From Verrucomicrobiota bacterium (GTDB lineage Bacteria; Verrucomicrobiota; Verrucomicrobiia; Chthoniobacterales; UBA10450): a stretch of 64,000 bases of DNA. Location: contig QHPU01000041.1 in the NCBI GenBank assembly GCA_003219175.1, positions 1-64,000 of the forward strand, given 5' to 3'. Made by a program: the position numbers and the translations under genes. The notes beneath the pieces are model-generated. The model made no database searches and had not been told where the DNA came from. It saw only the letters and a list, made by a program, of their open reading frames with translations. Positions 16,855 to 23,925 of the stretch are shown here, piece by piece. The number at the start of each line of letters is the position of its first letter. Position 1 is the stretch's first letter.

Positions 16855-18417
16855 CTACTGCTTGGCCTTTTCTGCTAACGATTCGTGGGACTCCACATAA
16901 TCACTTCCGCTGAAGTGTGTTACTCGGAGCTGTTGGTGCCAACCGCCGTTGCTTGCTTCGACGCGCCGAGTGCCACTTCGAGGGTGCCAATCTGACAAGC
17001 CATCCATTCCATTGTCGAGGCGGCGACCGGCCAGACCCTTCGGAATATCGACACCGCTGATCGCGAGAATGGTCGGCGCTAGATCGGTGTTTCCGCTTGG
17101 CGCCGAAGTTTCGAACCCACGGCGAAAGTCGGGACCCGTCGCAAGTAAAGTATTGTTGACATCAAAATGGCTGAGCGTGGCGTGCGTTCCTTCGCCAGCT
17201 TTGCGATTCCAATCGGCATCGATCATTCCTGCGACAGAAAACTGATTCTGTTCGTCGTATGAACGAAACGACAACACGACATCGGCGCCATCCGGCGTTT
17301 CAATAAAGGCGTCGCTGGAAGCAAATGTCCCCGTAAGCCGATCGCGAGTGAAGATTACTCCAGCGAAATCGCTGTGCTGCAGCCAATCTACCAGCCGTTG
17401 CGTCACTTCACGATCGTGATCGCGCACGTAAAAGAGGACGGTGCCGCCGTTGCCGGCGACGAGAATGTCGCCGCGGTTCGGCTTATCGGAAAATTCCTTG
17501 GTGGCATGGAAACCGGCTTTGTTGAGGAGGGCGACGACGTCCATGGAGCGGCGGATAGTGGAGAAGCCGTGATCAGAAACGACGAAGACGTCAGTGGAAT
17601 CGCGAATTTTTTTCTTTTCTAACGCCCCCAGCAGCATTGCGAGATCATCATCGACAGCTTTGATGGCGGTGATCGATTCGGGCGAGCCGGGCGCAAAGTT
17701 GTGCTCGGCCAGATCGGGTTCGCTCAGCCAGAGGAGCGAGAAATCAGGAACGCCGTCGCGCCAGAAAAATTCAGTTAAGGCACGAGTCGCGAAATGATTT
17801 CGTTGCCTTGAGTCTGTGCCGGGGTCATCCAGAATCGGCCCGAGGAGTTTTATCATTTCGTCGCGTGCCGAGGGGCCAAGAGGCGCAGCGGCGAAAATCG
17901 TGAGTGGTTTCCCTCTTATTCTCACGTAGGTCCAGTCGTTGTGCCGGTCAAAGAGTATTGCAACCGATTTCACGCCCACCAATGCGACCTTTTTGCCGGC
18001 GGCACGCAGTAATTCCACGAACGTCGGAATCGCCAGATATTTCCCGCCGGAAACTTCGTCGCCACGTTTGATGGAATCGGGATCGCCCAGATCGATGGGC
18101 TGTCGTGAATTGATCGCGGGGCGAAATTCCAGATTGGCGGCGAGGCCGTTGCGATTCGGATAGCAACCGGTGGCGAGCGCGGCACCGTTCACATCGGTCG
18201 CGGTGGGATAAACGGAGTGATGATTGCGAAAACGGACGCCGTCGTGTGCGAGCTTCTCGAGGGTAGGCGTGTATTTTTCGGTGACGAAATCCGGGCGCAT
18301 GCCATCCCAGACGACGAGAACGACGTGATGATTTGTGTTGGGCGCGGCGTCGGCGGTCGTCCCGCTCGACAATGCTGCGATGACAACGAAGAAGAATTTT
18401 CTGAACTGGAGTTTCAC
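16855..18417 (-). CDS. alkaline-phosphatase-superfamily phosphodiesterase, secreted
   Basis: A 520-residue type I phosphodiesterase/nucleotide pyrophosphatase-like enzyme. A signal peptide (about 1-24) directs it to the periplasm. Metal and catalytic motifs are VVWDGMRPDF (first Asp), YPTATDVNG with the nucleophilic Thr, SEPDLAEHNFAPGS (Asp and His), VVSDHGF (Asp-His) and GTHATLSHFD (His near the C-terminus), the usual two-zinc set. Substrate may be a phosphodiester or phospho-sugar nucleotide. The start is GTG at 18417. Its stop codon abuts the 3' end of the convergent tRNA-Leu with no spacer. Confidence 0.88.
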   Translation of the reverse strand: MKLQFRKFFFVVIAALSSGTTADAAPNTNHHVVLVVWDGMRPDFVTEKYTPTLEKLAHDGVRFRNHHSVYPTATDVNGAALATGCYPNRNGLAANLEFRPAINSRQPIDLGDPDSIKRGDEVSGGKYLAIPTFVELLRAAGKKVALVGVKSVAILFDRHNDWTYVRIRGKPLTIFAAAPLGPSARDEMIKLLGPILDDPGTDSRQRNHFATRALTEFFWRDGVPDFSLLWLSEPDLAEHNFAPGSPESITAIKAVDDDLAMLLGALEKKKIRDSTDVFVVSDHGFSTIRRSMDVVALLNKAGFHATKEFSDKPNRGDILVAGNGGTVLFYVRDHDREVTQRLVDWLQHSDFAGVIFTRDRLTGTFASSDAFIETPDGADVVLSFRSYDEQNQFSVAGMIDADWNRKAGEGTHATLSHFDVNNTLLATGPDFRRGFETSAPSGNTDLAPTILAISGVDIPKGLAGRRLDNGMDGLSDWHPRSGTRRVEASNGGWHQQLRVTHFSGSDYVESHESLAEKAKQ

Positions 18418-18456
18418 CGCGCGAGTTTCGGTTGAAGAACATAAATTGTCATCCCG

Positions 18457-18480
18457 AGTCCGAGCCGGACTGGCGGTTTC
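18457..18480 (+). repeat. dispersed GTCCGAGCCGGACTGGCG element, copy 4, inside a larger stem
   Basis: AGTCCGAGCCGGACTGGCGG then TTTC is enclosed by a perfect 10-bp inverted repeat, TCATCCCGAG (18449-18458) and CTCGGGATGA (18488-18497), as if the short element had inserted into a pre-existing CATCCCGAG palindrome. Confidence 0.7.
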
Positions 18481-18624
18481 TTTGCGGCTCGGGATGATGC
18501 GCTGTCCGCTTCGCGCTTTGCAATGCAGGACTCAGGTTCGGCGTCGGACTTATCGCTTGCCAGCAGCACGGGCGTTGGAACAAAGTGAAGAGTGGTGGAG
18601 GCTGGATTCTCCAACAACGGAAAA

Positions 18625-19080
18625 GTGTCGCGCGAGATCGAACGCAAATTTTTGGTGAAGCGTTTGCCACCAAATCTGCGGCAGTACCACAGTCGCACGA
18701 TCGAGCAGGGGTATCTCGCGGCGAAAACCGATGGCACGCAGATTCGTTTGCGCAAATCTCGCCGGCATCATTCGCTCACGATCAAACGCGGCCGCGGGAT
18801 ATCGCGACAGGAAATCGAAATCGATCTCACGCGAGATCAGTTCGAGGAATTGTGGCCAGCGACGGCAGGGTGTCGGTTAACAAAAACGCGCTATGACATT
18901 CCGTTTGGAAAACATACCCTTGAGGTCGATCTTTATCGTGGTCGTAACGAGGGACTGGTTGTCGCGGAAGTGGAATTCCGGGACGAGACGGAATGCAGGC
19001 GCTTTCAGCCGCCGGACTGGTTCGCAGCGGAGGTGAGCGGGAAATCACGTTACAGCAACGTCCGGCTGGCGCGGGAGTGA
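18625..19080 (+). CDS. CYTH domain (triphosphate tunnel) protein
   Basis: A 151-residue CYTH protein starting MSREIERKFLVK, with the diagnostic ExExK motif (EIERK at 4-8) of triphosphate-tunnel metalloenzymes. The alternating Arg/Lys and Glu residues down the strands (QIRLRKSRRHHSLTIKRG, ISRQEIEIDL, DIPFGKHTLEVDLY, GLVVAEVEF) would line the tunnel. Enzymes of this type hydrolyse inorganic triphosphate or bind polyphosphate. GTG at 18625 is preferred to GTG at 18592 because CYTH proteins begin right at the EIERKF strand. Four bases after its stop begins a CHAD gene, the usual partner of CYTH in polyphosphate-related operons. Confidence 0.87.
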   Translation: MSREIERKFLVKRLPPNLRQYHSRTIEQGYLAAKTDGTQIRLRKSRRHHSLTIKRGRGISRQEIEIDLTRDQFEELWPATAGCRLTKTRYDIPFGKHTLEVDLYRGRNEGLVVAEVEFRDETECRRFQPPDWFAAEVSGKSRYSNVRLARE

Positions 19081-19084
19081 AGCG

Positions 19085-19148
19085 ATGAGTTATCAATTGC
19101 GACGCAATCAAACGTTGGGCGCCAACCTGCGGCGGATTACGCGCCGCC
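19085..19148 (+). pseudogene. detached N-terminus of the CHAD gene
   Basis: The ATG at 19085, four bases after the CYTH stop and preceded by GGAG, opens MSYQLRRNQTLGANLRRITR, a typical CHAD N-terminus. This frame then loses similarity, while the CHAD core continues in another frame with LRAALQMVADEIGRP. The segment between, normally about 30 residues with the HxxRK-type basic helix, is missing. A deletion with a frame change at about 19130-19145 explains both. Confidence 0.55.
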
Positions 19149-19931
19149 TTGCAGATGGTAGCGGACGAAATTGGGCGCCCACATTACAAGAAGCAGAATC
19201 ATTGTTTCCGCGGTGTCGCCCGGCTCATTTCAGATGTGCGGGACGCGGAAGTGCGTCTGCAAACAGTGCGGCAATTACAGGAGATCACGCTTCGCACTTC
19301 GCAGCAGACATTTCGCAAAACCGAGGAGCTGCTTCTGGCGGAATTGGAACACTTTGTGGCGGCCTTTGCGGGTTGGCAAAAACAGGCGGCACCGCAGCTG
19401 GAAAAGTTGCAGGAAGAGATTGAAGAGTGGCCGGTCGAAAACCTCGATTGCAAAGACATTCGTTGCGCCGCGCAACGCGCATACAAATCCGCGCGTCACG
19501 CGCTGGTCTGCGCAAAAAGCAAACCGACGCCGGAGAATTTTCACGAATTCCGGAGCGAAGCGAAACGGCTACTTTATCAACTGCGGATTTTACGACCAAT
19601 CAATCCGCTGGTCATTGGCGCGTTGATCGAGGATCTCGACTCGGTAGCCGAGGTCTTCGGACGATCGCACGATTTGTATTTCTTGGGCGAACGGTTGCGC
19701 TACGATGGTGCGCAACCGCCCCCGCGAGAGACGCGGGAACTGGTCACGGTGATCGAGGCGAGCGAGGTAGAATTACAAAATCGCGGAGTCGATCTGGCGG
19801 AACGATTTCTCGAAGAGCGCCCGCGGGATTTCGGGCGCCGCCTCGGCACTTGGCTGCAACAGTGGGTTAGAGGCGAAGCCCCCACCGTTGCCGATGCGCT
19901 GGTCTGTCATGACGTCAGTGTGCTGAAATAA
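19149..19931 (+). CDS. CHAD domain protein, N-terminally broken
   Basis: About 260 residues of a CHAD (conserved histidine alpha-helical) domain, a bundle of helices rich in His and Lys/Arg that binds polyphosphate. Visible repeats of the fold include YKKQNHCFRGVARLISDVRDAEV and ENFHEFRSEAKRLLYQLRIL, the two copies of the His/Arg/Lys helix pairs. The natural start appears to be 19085 in a different frame, so the ATG at 19149 is only the first start in the surviving frame. The protein would lack the first basic helix. It follows CYTH, and the two together suggest polyphosphate handling. Whether the truncated form is made is unknown; a sequencing error would need to account for a missing segment as well as the frame. 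Confidence 0.7.
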   Translation: MQMVADEIGRPHYKKQNHCFRGVARLISDVRDAEVRLQTVRQLQEITLRTSQQTFRKTEELLLAELEHFVAAFAGWQKQAAPQLEKLQEEIEEWPVENLDCKDIRCAAQRAYKSARHALVCAKSKPTPENFHEFRSEAKRLLYQLRILRPINPLVIGALIEDLDSVAEVFGRSHDLYFLGERLRYDGAQPPPRETRELVTVIEASEVELQNRGVDLAERFLEERPRDFGRRLGTWLQQWVRGEAPTVADALVCHDVSVLK

Positions 19932-20141
19932 CGGGCGGCGATGGCGTGAAAGGTGCCGCGCCGTCGGCCCCTAATGTTTGGGACACAACCCGCCTTCGCC
20001 TCCCCACGGCCCGGCGGCAGCGCGTGTTCCTCCAGGGCGAAGCGCTTTTGGAATTCGCGAACAATGATCCTGGCTAAATTCCCTCATTTCTGATCCACCT
20101 ACATCCGGAATCGCGCCGGCGTTTTGGGCGTCGTGACGGCT

Positions 20142-21575
20142 TTAGTAGCGGTAGTGCTCCGACTTGTAGGGGCCGTCGACTGGCACGCCGAGGTAGTCCG
20201 CTTGTTGTTGGCTTAATCTCGTTAGCTTGGCGCCGATCTTTTTGAGATGGAGTCGAGCTACTTCTTCGTCGAGTTTCTTGCTCAGGACATAGACGCCGGG
20301 TTTGTAATTATCTCGATTTTTCCAGAGATCGAGTTGGGCGAGCACCTGATTGGAAAATGAGTTCGACATAACGAAGCTGGGATGGCCGGTGGCGTTGCCC
20401 AGGTTCAATAATCGACCTTCAGAGAGAAGGAAGATTTCGTGGCCATCCCGGAACGTATATTTGTCGACCTGTGCTTTGATGTTCGTGCGCTTCACCCCTT
20501 GCGCTGAATTAAGGGCGTCGACCTGAACCTCGTTATCAAAGTGGCCGATATTACCCACCACGGCCTGGTCTTTCATCTTCTCCATGTGCGCAAGCGTGAT
20601 CACGTCAGTGTTGCCCGTCGCGCTGATGTAGATGTCGCCCCGGCCTAACGTCTCTTCGATAGTTGTGACTTCGTAGCCTTCCATGGCCGCCTGCAGAGCA
20701 TTGATCGGATCGATCTCGGTAATGATGATGCGCGCGCCCTGGCCACGCAGCGATTGCGCGCAGCCTTTACCGACATCGCCGTAACCGCAGACGACCGCGA
20801 CCTTGCCGGCGATCATGACATCGAGGGCGCGGTTTAATCCATCAACCAGGGAATGCCGGCAGCCATAGAGATTGTCGAACTTCGATTTGGTGACCGAATC
20901 ATTGACATTGATTGCAGGCACAAGGAGCCGATTTTCCTGATGCATCTTATATAGGCGATGCACGCCGGTCGTCGTTTCTTCCGAAACGCCGCGCCAATCT
21001 TTCACCAGTTCATGCCAGCGATAGGGATTCGCCCGCTGAATTTCGAGTAACAGATCCTTAATGACTTGCTCTTCTTTGTTGGCCGATTTTGATTTCGCCC
21101 AATCGCTCCCTTCCTCAAGCTCGTAGCCTTTGTGGATGAGCAGCGTTGCGTCGCCGCCGTCATCGACTATCAGCTGTGGTCCTTTCCCGCCCGGGTGCGA
21201 AATCGCCTGATAAGTACACCACCAGTATTCTTCCAAGCTCTCGCCTTTCCACGCGAAAACTGAGATGCTCCCGCTCGCGACCGCGGCTGCGGCGTGATCT
21301 TGCGTGGAAAAAATATTGCAACTCGCCCAACGCACGCTTGCGCCGAGATCAGTCAGTGTTTCAATCAACACTGCCGTCTGGATCGTCATGTGCAGCGATC
21401 CGGTGATGCGCACGCCAGCGAGCGGTTTGGATTTCGCGTACTTCTCGCGGATCGCCATCAAACCCGGCATTTCCTTTTCCGCGATGGAAATTTCCTTACG
21501 TCCCCAATCCGCCAGAGTGATGTCGCGGATCTTGTAATCTTGTTTTGTCTTTGCTTCGGTTGTTGTGATGCTCAT
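20142..21575 (-). CDS. ahcY: adenosylhomocysteinase (SAH hydrolase)
   Basis: A 477-residue NAD-dependent enzyme that splits S-adenosylhomocysteine into adenosine and homocysteine, relieving product inhibition of methyltransferases. [14 protein letters not shown] and [16 protein letters not shown] are substrate-binding segments; the NAD Rossmann motif is [15 protein letters not shown], and the C-terminus ends in the expected PYKSEHYRY. The ATG at 21575 overlaps the metK stop as ATGA, so the two are translationally coupled. An upstream in-frame extension within metK is not used. With metK and the divergent ArsR/methylase regulator it forms a SAM-cycle module. Confidence 0.96.
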   Translation of the reverse strand: MSITTTEAKTKQDYKIRDITLADWGRKEISIAEKEMPGLMAIREKYAKSKPLAGVRITGSLHMTIQTAVLIETLTDLGASVRWASCNIFSTQDHAAAAVASGSISVFAWKGESLEEYWWCTYQAISHPGGKGPQLIVDDGGDATLLIHKGYELEEGSDWAKSKSANKEEQVIKDLLLEIQRANPYRWHELVKDWRGVSEETTTGVHRLYKMHQENRLLVPAINVNDSVTKSKFDNLYGCRHSLVDGLNRALDVMIAGKVAVVCGYGDVGKGCAQSLRGQGARIIITEIDPINALQAAMEGYEVTTIEETLGRGDIYISATGNTDVITLAHMEKMKDQAVVGNIGHFDNEVQVDALNSAQGVKRTNIKAQVDKYTFRDGHEIFLLSEGRLLNLGNATGHPSFVMSNSFSNQVLAQLDLWKNRDNYKPGVYVLSKKLDEEVARLHLKKIGAKLTRLSQQQADYLGVPVDGPYKSEHYRY

Positions 21576-22756
21576 AAAGTTTCTTGCACCGCCTTCTTCA
21601 AGACGTCTGCTTTGTCGGTCCGTTCCCACGTCAAAGCGTCCAGATCGTCGACACGGCCGAAATGGCCGTAGTTAGTTGTCTTTTTGTAAATGGGGCGAAG
21701 CAGGTTGAGCTGTTTAATAATCTCAGCGGGTTTAAAACTGAAAATTTCGCACACGGCCTCGGTGAGTTTTTCATCGCTGACCTTGCCGGTGCGAAAGCTG
21801 TTCACGCTCACGCTAACCGGGTCGGGATGACCGATAGCGTAAGCGAATTGCACTTCGCAACGATCGGCCAAGCCAGAAGCGACCACATTCTTCGCGACGT
21901 AACGGCCCATGTACGCAGCCGAGCGATCGACTTTGCTTGGATCTTTACCGGAGAATGCACCCCCGCCGTGGCGTCCCATGCCGCCGTAACTATCGACGAT
22001 GATTTTGCGGCCGGTCAGGCCCGCGTCGCCCTCGGGTCCGCCGATGACGAAGCGGCCGGTTGGATTGATTAAGAATTGTGTCTTCTCGTCGAGCCACTCA
22101 GCCGGCACGATCCTTTTGATCAGCAGTTCGGTTAGTGTTTCGCGCACTTCCTTCTGCTTGACATCAGCCGAGTGCTGCGAGGACACGACGACTGTTGTGG
22201 CGCGTTTCGGAACAAACCCATCGTATTCAATTGAGACCTGTGTCTTGGCATCGGGACGCAGCCATGGAATTTCGCCGGCCTTACGCATGCGCGAAAGCTC
22301 GCGCCCCAGCTTGTGGGCGAAGGAAATCGGCGCGGGCATAAGCTCTGGGGTCTCGTTGCAGGCATAACCGAACATCAGTCCCTGATCGCCAGCACCTTGC
22401 TCGGCTGTGCCCTTGTCATCCGCCGCGGCCTCGTCGACGCCTTGCTTGATATCGCGCGATTGCTCGCTCATAGCGCAAAGCACCTGGCAGGTGTCGGCGT
22501 GAAAACAACAATCCTGGTTGGTGTAGCCGATGTCGCGGACCGCCTTACGAGCAAGGGCGATGAAATCGAAACGTGCGTTGCTCGTAATTTCACCGGCGAG
22601 AACGATGAGGTTGCCCTTGGCCAAAGTCTCGCACGCGACACGGCTCTTCGGATCCTGTTCCAGACAAGCATCGAGCACGTAATCGCTGATCGTATCGCAG
22701 ACTTTATCGGGGTGACCTTCGGTAACGGACTCGGAAGAGAAGATATGGCGAGGCAT
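21572..22756 (-). CDS. metK: S-adenosylmethionine synthetase
   Basis: A 394-residue methionine adenosyltransferase making SAM from methionine and ATP with release of PPi and Pi. It begins [17 protein letters not shown] (ATP/metal site) and contains the two signature motifs [12 protein letters not shown] and [19 protein letters not shown] at 22756 as RHIFSSES is the usual N-terminus. It is first in a two-gene operon with ahcY. Upstream are a leader with inverted octad repeats and, beside the divergent regulator gene, a GATAT-N6-ATATC palindrome. No SAM riboswitch fold was recognised in the 140-base leader. Confidence 0.97.
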   Translation of the reverse strand: MPRHIFSSESVTEGHPDKVCDTISDYVLDACLEQDPKSRVACETLAKGNLIVLAGEITSNARFDFIALARKAVRDIGYTNQDCCFHADTCQVLCAMSEQSRDIKQGVDEAAADDKGTAEQGAGDQGLMFGYACNETPELMPAPISFAHKLGRELSRMRKAGEIPWLRPDAKTQVSIEYDGFVPKRATTVVVSSQHSADVKQKEVRETLTELLIKRIVPAEWLDEKTQFLINPTGRFVIGGPEGDAGLTGRKIIVDSYGGMGRHGGGAFSGKDPSKVDRSAAYMGRYVAKNVVASGLADRCEVQFAYAIGHPDPVSVSVNSFRTGKVSDEKLTEAVCEIFSFKPAEIIKQLNLLRPIYKKTTNYGHFGRVDDLDALTWERTDKADVLKKAVQETL

Positions 22757-22773
22757 GATAATAAACGTGATTC

Positions 22774-22849
22774 GTTGAAGCGATGAAGCGTTAAAGCGGT
22801 GGGAATGTCGGACAAACGCTGGAACGGTTCAACGCTTTAACGTTTCGAC
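22774..22849. repeat. paired inverted octad repeats in the metK leader
   Basis: GTTGAAGC, GATGAAGC, GTTAAAGC at 22774-22797 face GGTTCAAC, GCTTTAAC, GTTTCGAC at 22826-22849. CGTTAAAGCG (22789-22798) and CGCTTTAACG (22833-22842) pair perfectly, so the metK leader mRNA could form a long hairpin. It is probably a member of the short-period repeat class rather than a known riboswitch. Confidence 0.6.
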
Positions 22850-22873
22850 CTTCCAAACATATTGACCAATCAT

Positions 22874-22889
22874 GATATGTAGATATATC
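22874..22889. promoter_or_regulatory. candidate SahR operator
   Basis: GATAT-GTAGAT-ATATC, an inverted repeat of 5 bp arms, sits 13 bases before the ATG of the ArsR/methylase regulator and about 120 bases upstream of metK. ArsR-family dimers bind such AT-rich palindromes. The assignment is inferred from position between the regulator and its presumed targets. Confidence 0.5.
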
Positions 22890-22902
22890 GTTTCTTTTGT
22901 CG

Positions 22903-23835
22903 ATGCCGTCAACGATTAACTTCCTTCGCCTCATCGCCGATCCCACGCGCCTCCGCCTCCTCCTCCTTCTCGAGCAGGAGGAGCTTTCCGTGGCCGAGCT
23001 CCAGGAAATTCTGGGGATGGGCCAGTCCCGCATTTCCAGCCATCTCGCCCAACTGAAACGGGCCGGAGCGGTGGTCGATCGGCGCGCGGGCAAGAACGTG
23101 TATTACGGTTTGCAAAATCCTTCCCGGAACGGAGCACGCGCCCGGGTGCAGGAGCTGGTACAAACCGTGGCCCGTGAGATCCCGGAAACGGCCCGTGATC
23201 GCACCGCACTCAAGCTGGCGCTGCGCAAACGGCAGGACAAAGCGCGGGAATATTTCGATGAACTAGCCGGAAAATTTGGCCGCAGTTATGTCCCAGGCCG
23301 ATCTTGGGAAGCGCTGGCGCACGTCCTGATCACGTTGTTACCCCCGCTGACCGTGGCCGATTTAGGTGCAGGCGAAGGAACGCTGGCGCAGTTGCTTGCC
23401 AAAAACGCACGCAAAGTAATTGCGGTCGATAATTCGCCGAAAATGGTCGAATTCGCGTCGGAGCTGGCGAAAAGACACGGGTTCCGCAACATCGAATATC
23501 GCCTTGGCGACATGCAGGAACCACCAATTGCCAAAAACAGCGTTGATCTCGCAATTTTCAGCCAGGCGTTGCATCATGCACCGAAGCCGGAACGCGCCAT
23601 CAAGAGCGCCTACTCCATTTTGCGAAGGAACGGGCGCATCGTAATTCTGGATTTGTTGAGCCATTCCTTTGAGCGAGCGCGGGAATTGTACGCCGATCAC
23701 TGGCTCGGGTTCAGCGAAGTCCAGTTGCACCAGTTTCTGGAGAACGCGGGGTTTAAAGACATTGATGTGCGCGTGGTTTCCCGCGAAAAGCAGAGTCCGC
23801 ATTTTCAGACGGTGTTCGCGACCGGAGTGAAGTGA
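22903..23835 (+). CDS. sahR: SahR-like ArsR/methyltransferase-domain regulator
   Basis: A 310-residue two-domain protein. Residues 1-85 are an ArsR winged helix (IADPTRLRLLLLLEQEELSVAELQEILGM, then QSRISSHLAQLKRAGAVVDRR). Residues 140-270 are a class I SAM-methyltransferase fold with motif I VADLGAGEGTLAQLL (Asp153) and IVILDLLSH. In Proteobacteria, SahR has this architecture, senses SAH through the methylase-like domain and represses SAM-cycle genes. The divergent position beside metK-ahcY strongly supports the same role here. ATG at 22903 with no ribosome site in the 13 bases after the palindrome suggests a leaderless or weakly translated message; a TTG lies at 22897. An active methyltransferase is the alternative. 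Confidence 0.82.
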   Translation: MPSTINFLRLIADPTRLRLLLLLEQEELSVAELQEILGMGQSRISSHLAQLKRAGAVVDRRAGKNVYYGLQNPSRNGARARVQELVQTVAREIPETARDRTALKLALRKRQDKAREYFDELAGKFGRSYVPGRSWEALAHVLITLLPPLTVADLGAGEGTLAQLLAKNARKVIAVDNSPKMVEFASELAKRHGFRNIEYRLGDMQEPPIAKNSVDLAIFSQALHHAPKPERAIKSAYSILRRNGRIVILDLLSHSFERARELYADHWLGFSEVQLHQFLENAGFKDIDVRVVSREKQSPHFQTVFATGVK

Positions 23836-23925
23836 ATTGAGCCGCATGCCTGGCAGGCCGTTGGCAAGCGTTTTGATTCGACCAAAGGCCGGAAAGTTGG
23901 GACGATACCTTGGAAAAGGAGCCGC

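Noticed and set aside
16643..16913. Short reading frames over the tRNA-Leu region
   Set aside because: They overlap a complete tRNA; the peptide text is derived from the tRNA itself.
22757..22896. SAM riboswitch upstream of metK
   Set aside because: No conserved SAM-I, SAM-II or SAM/SAH core was seen; the leader is explained by paired octad repeats and an operator-like palindrome.
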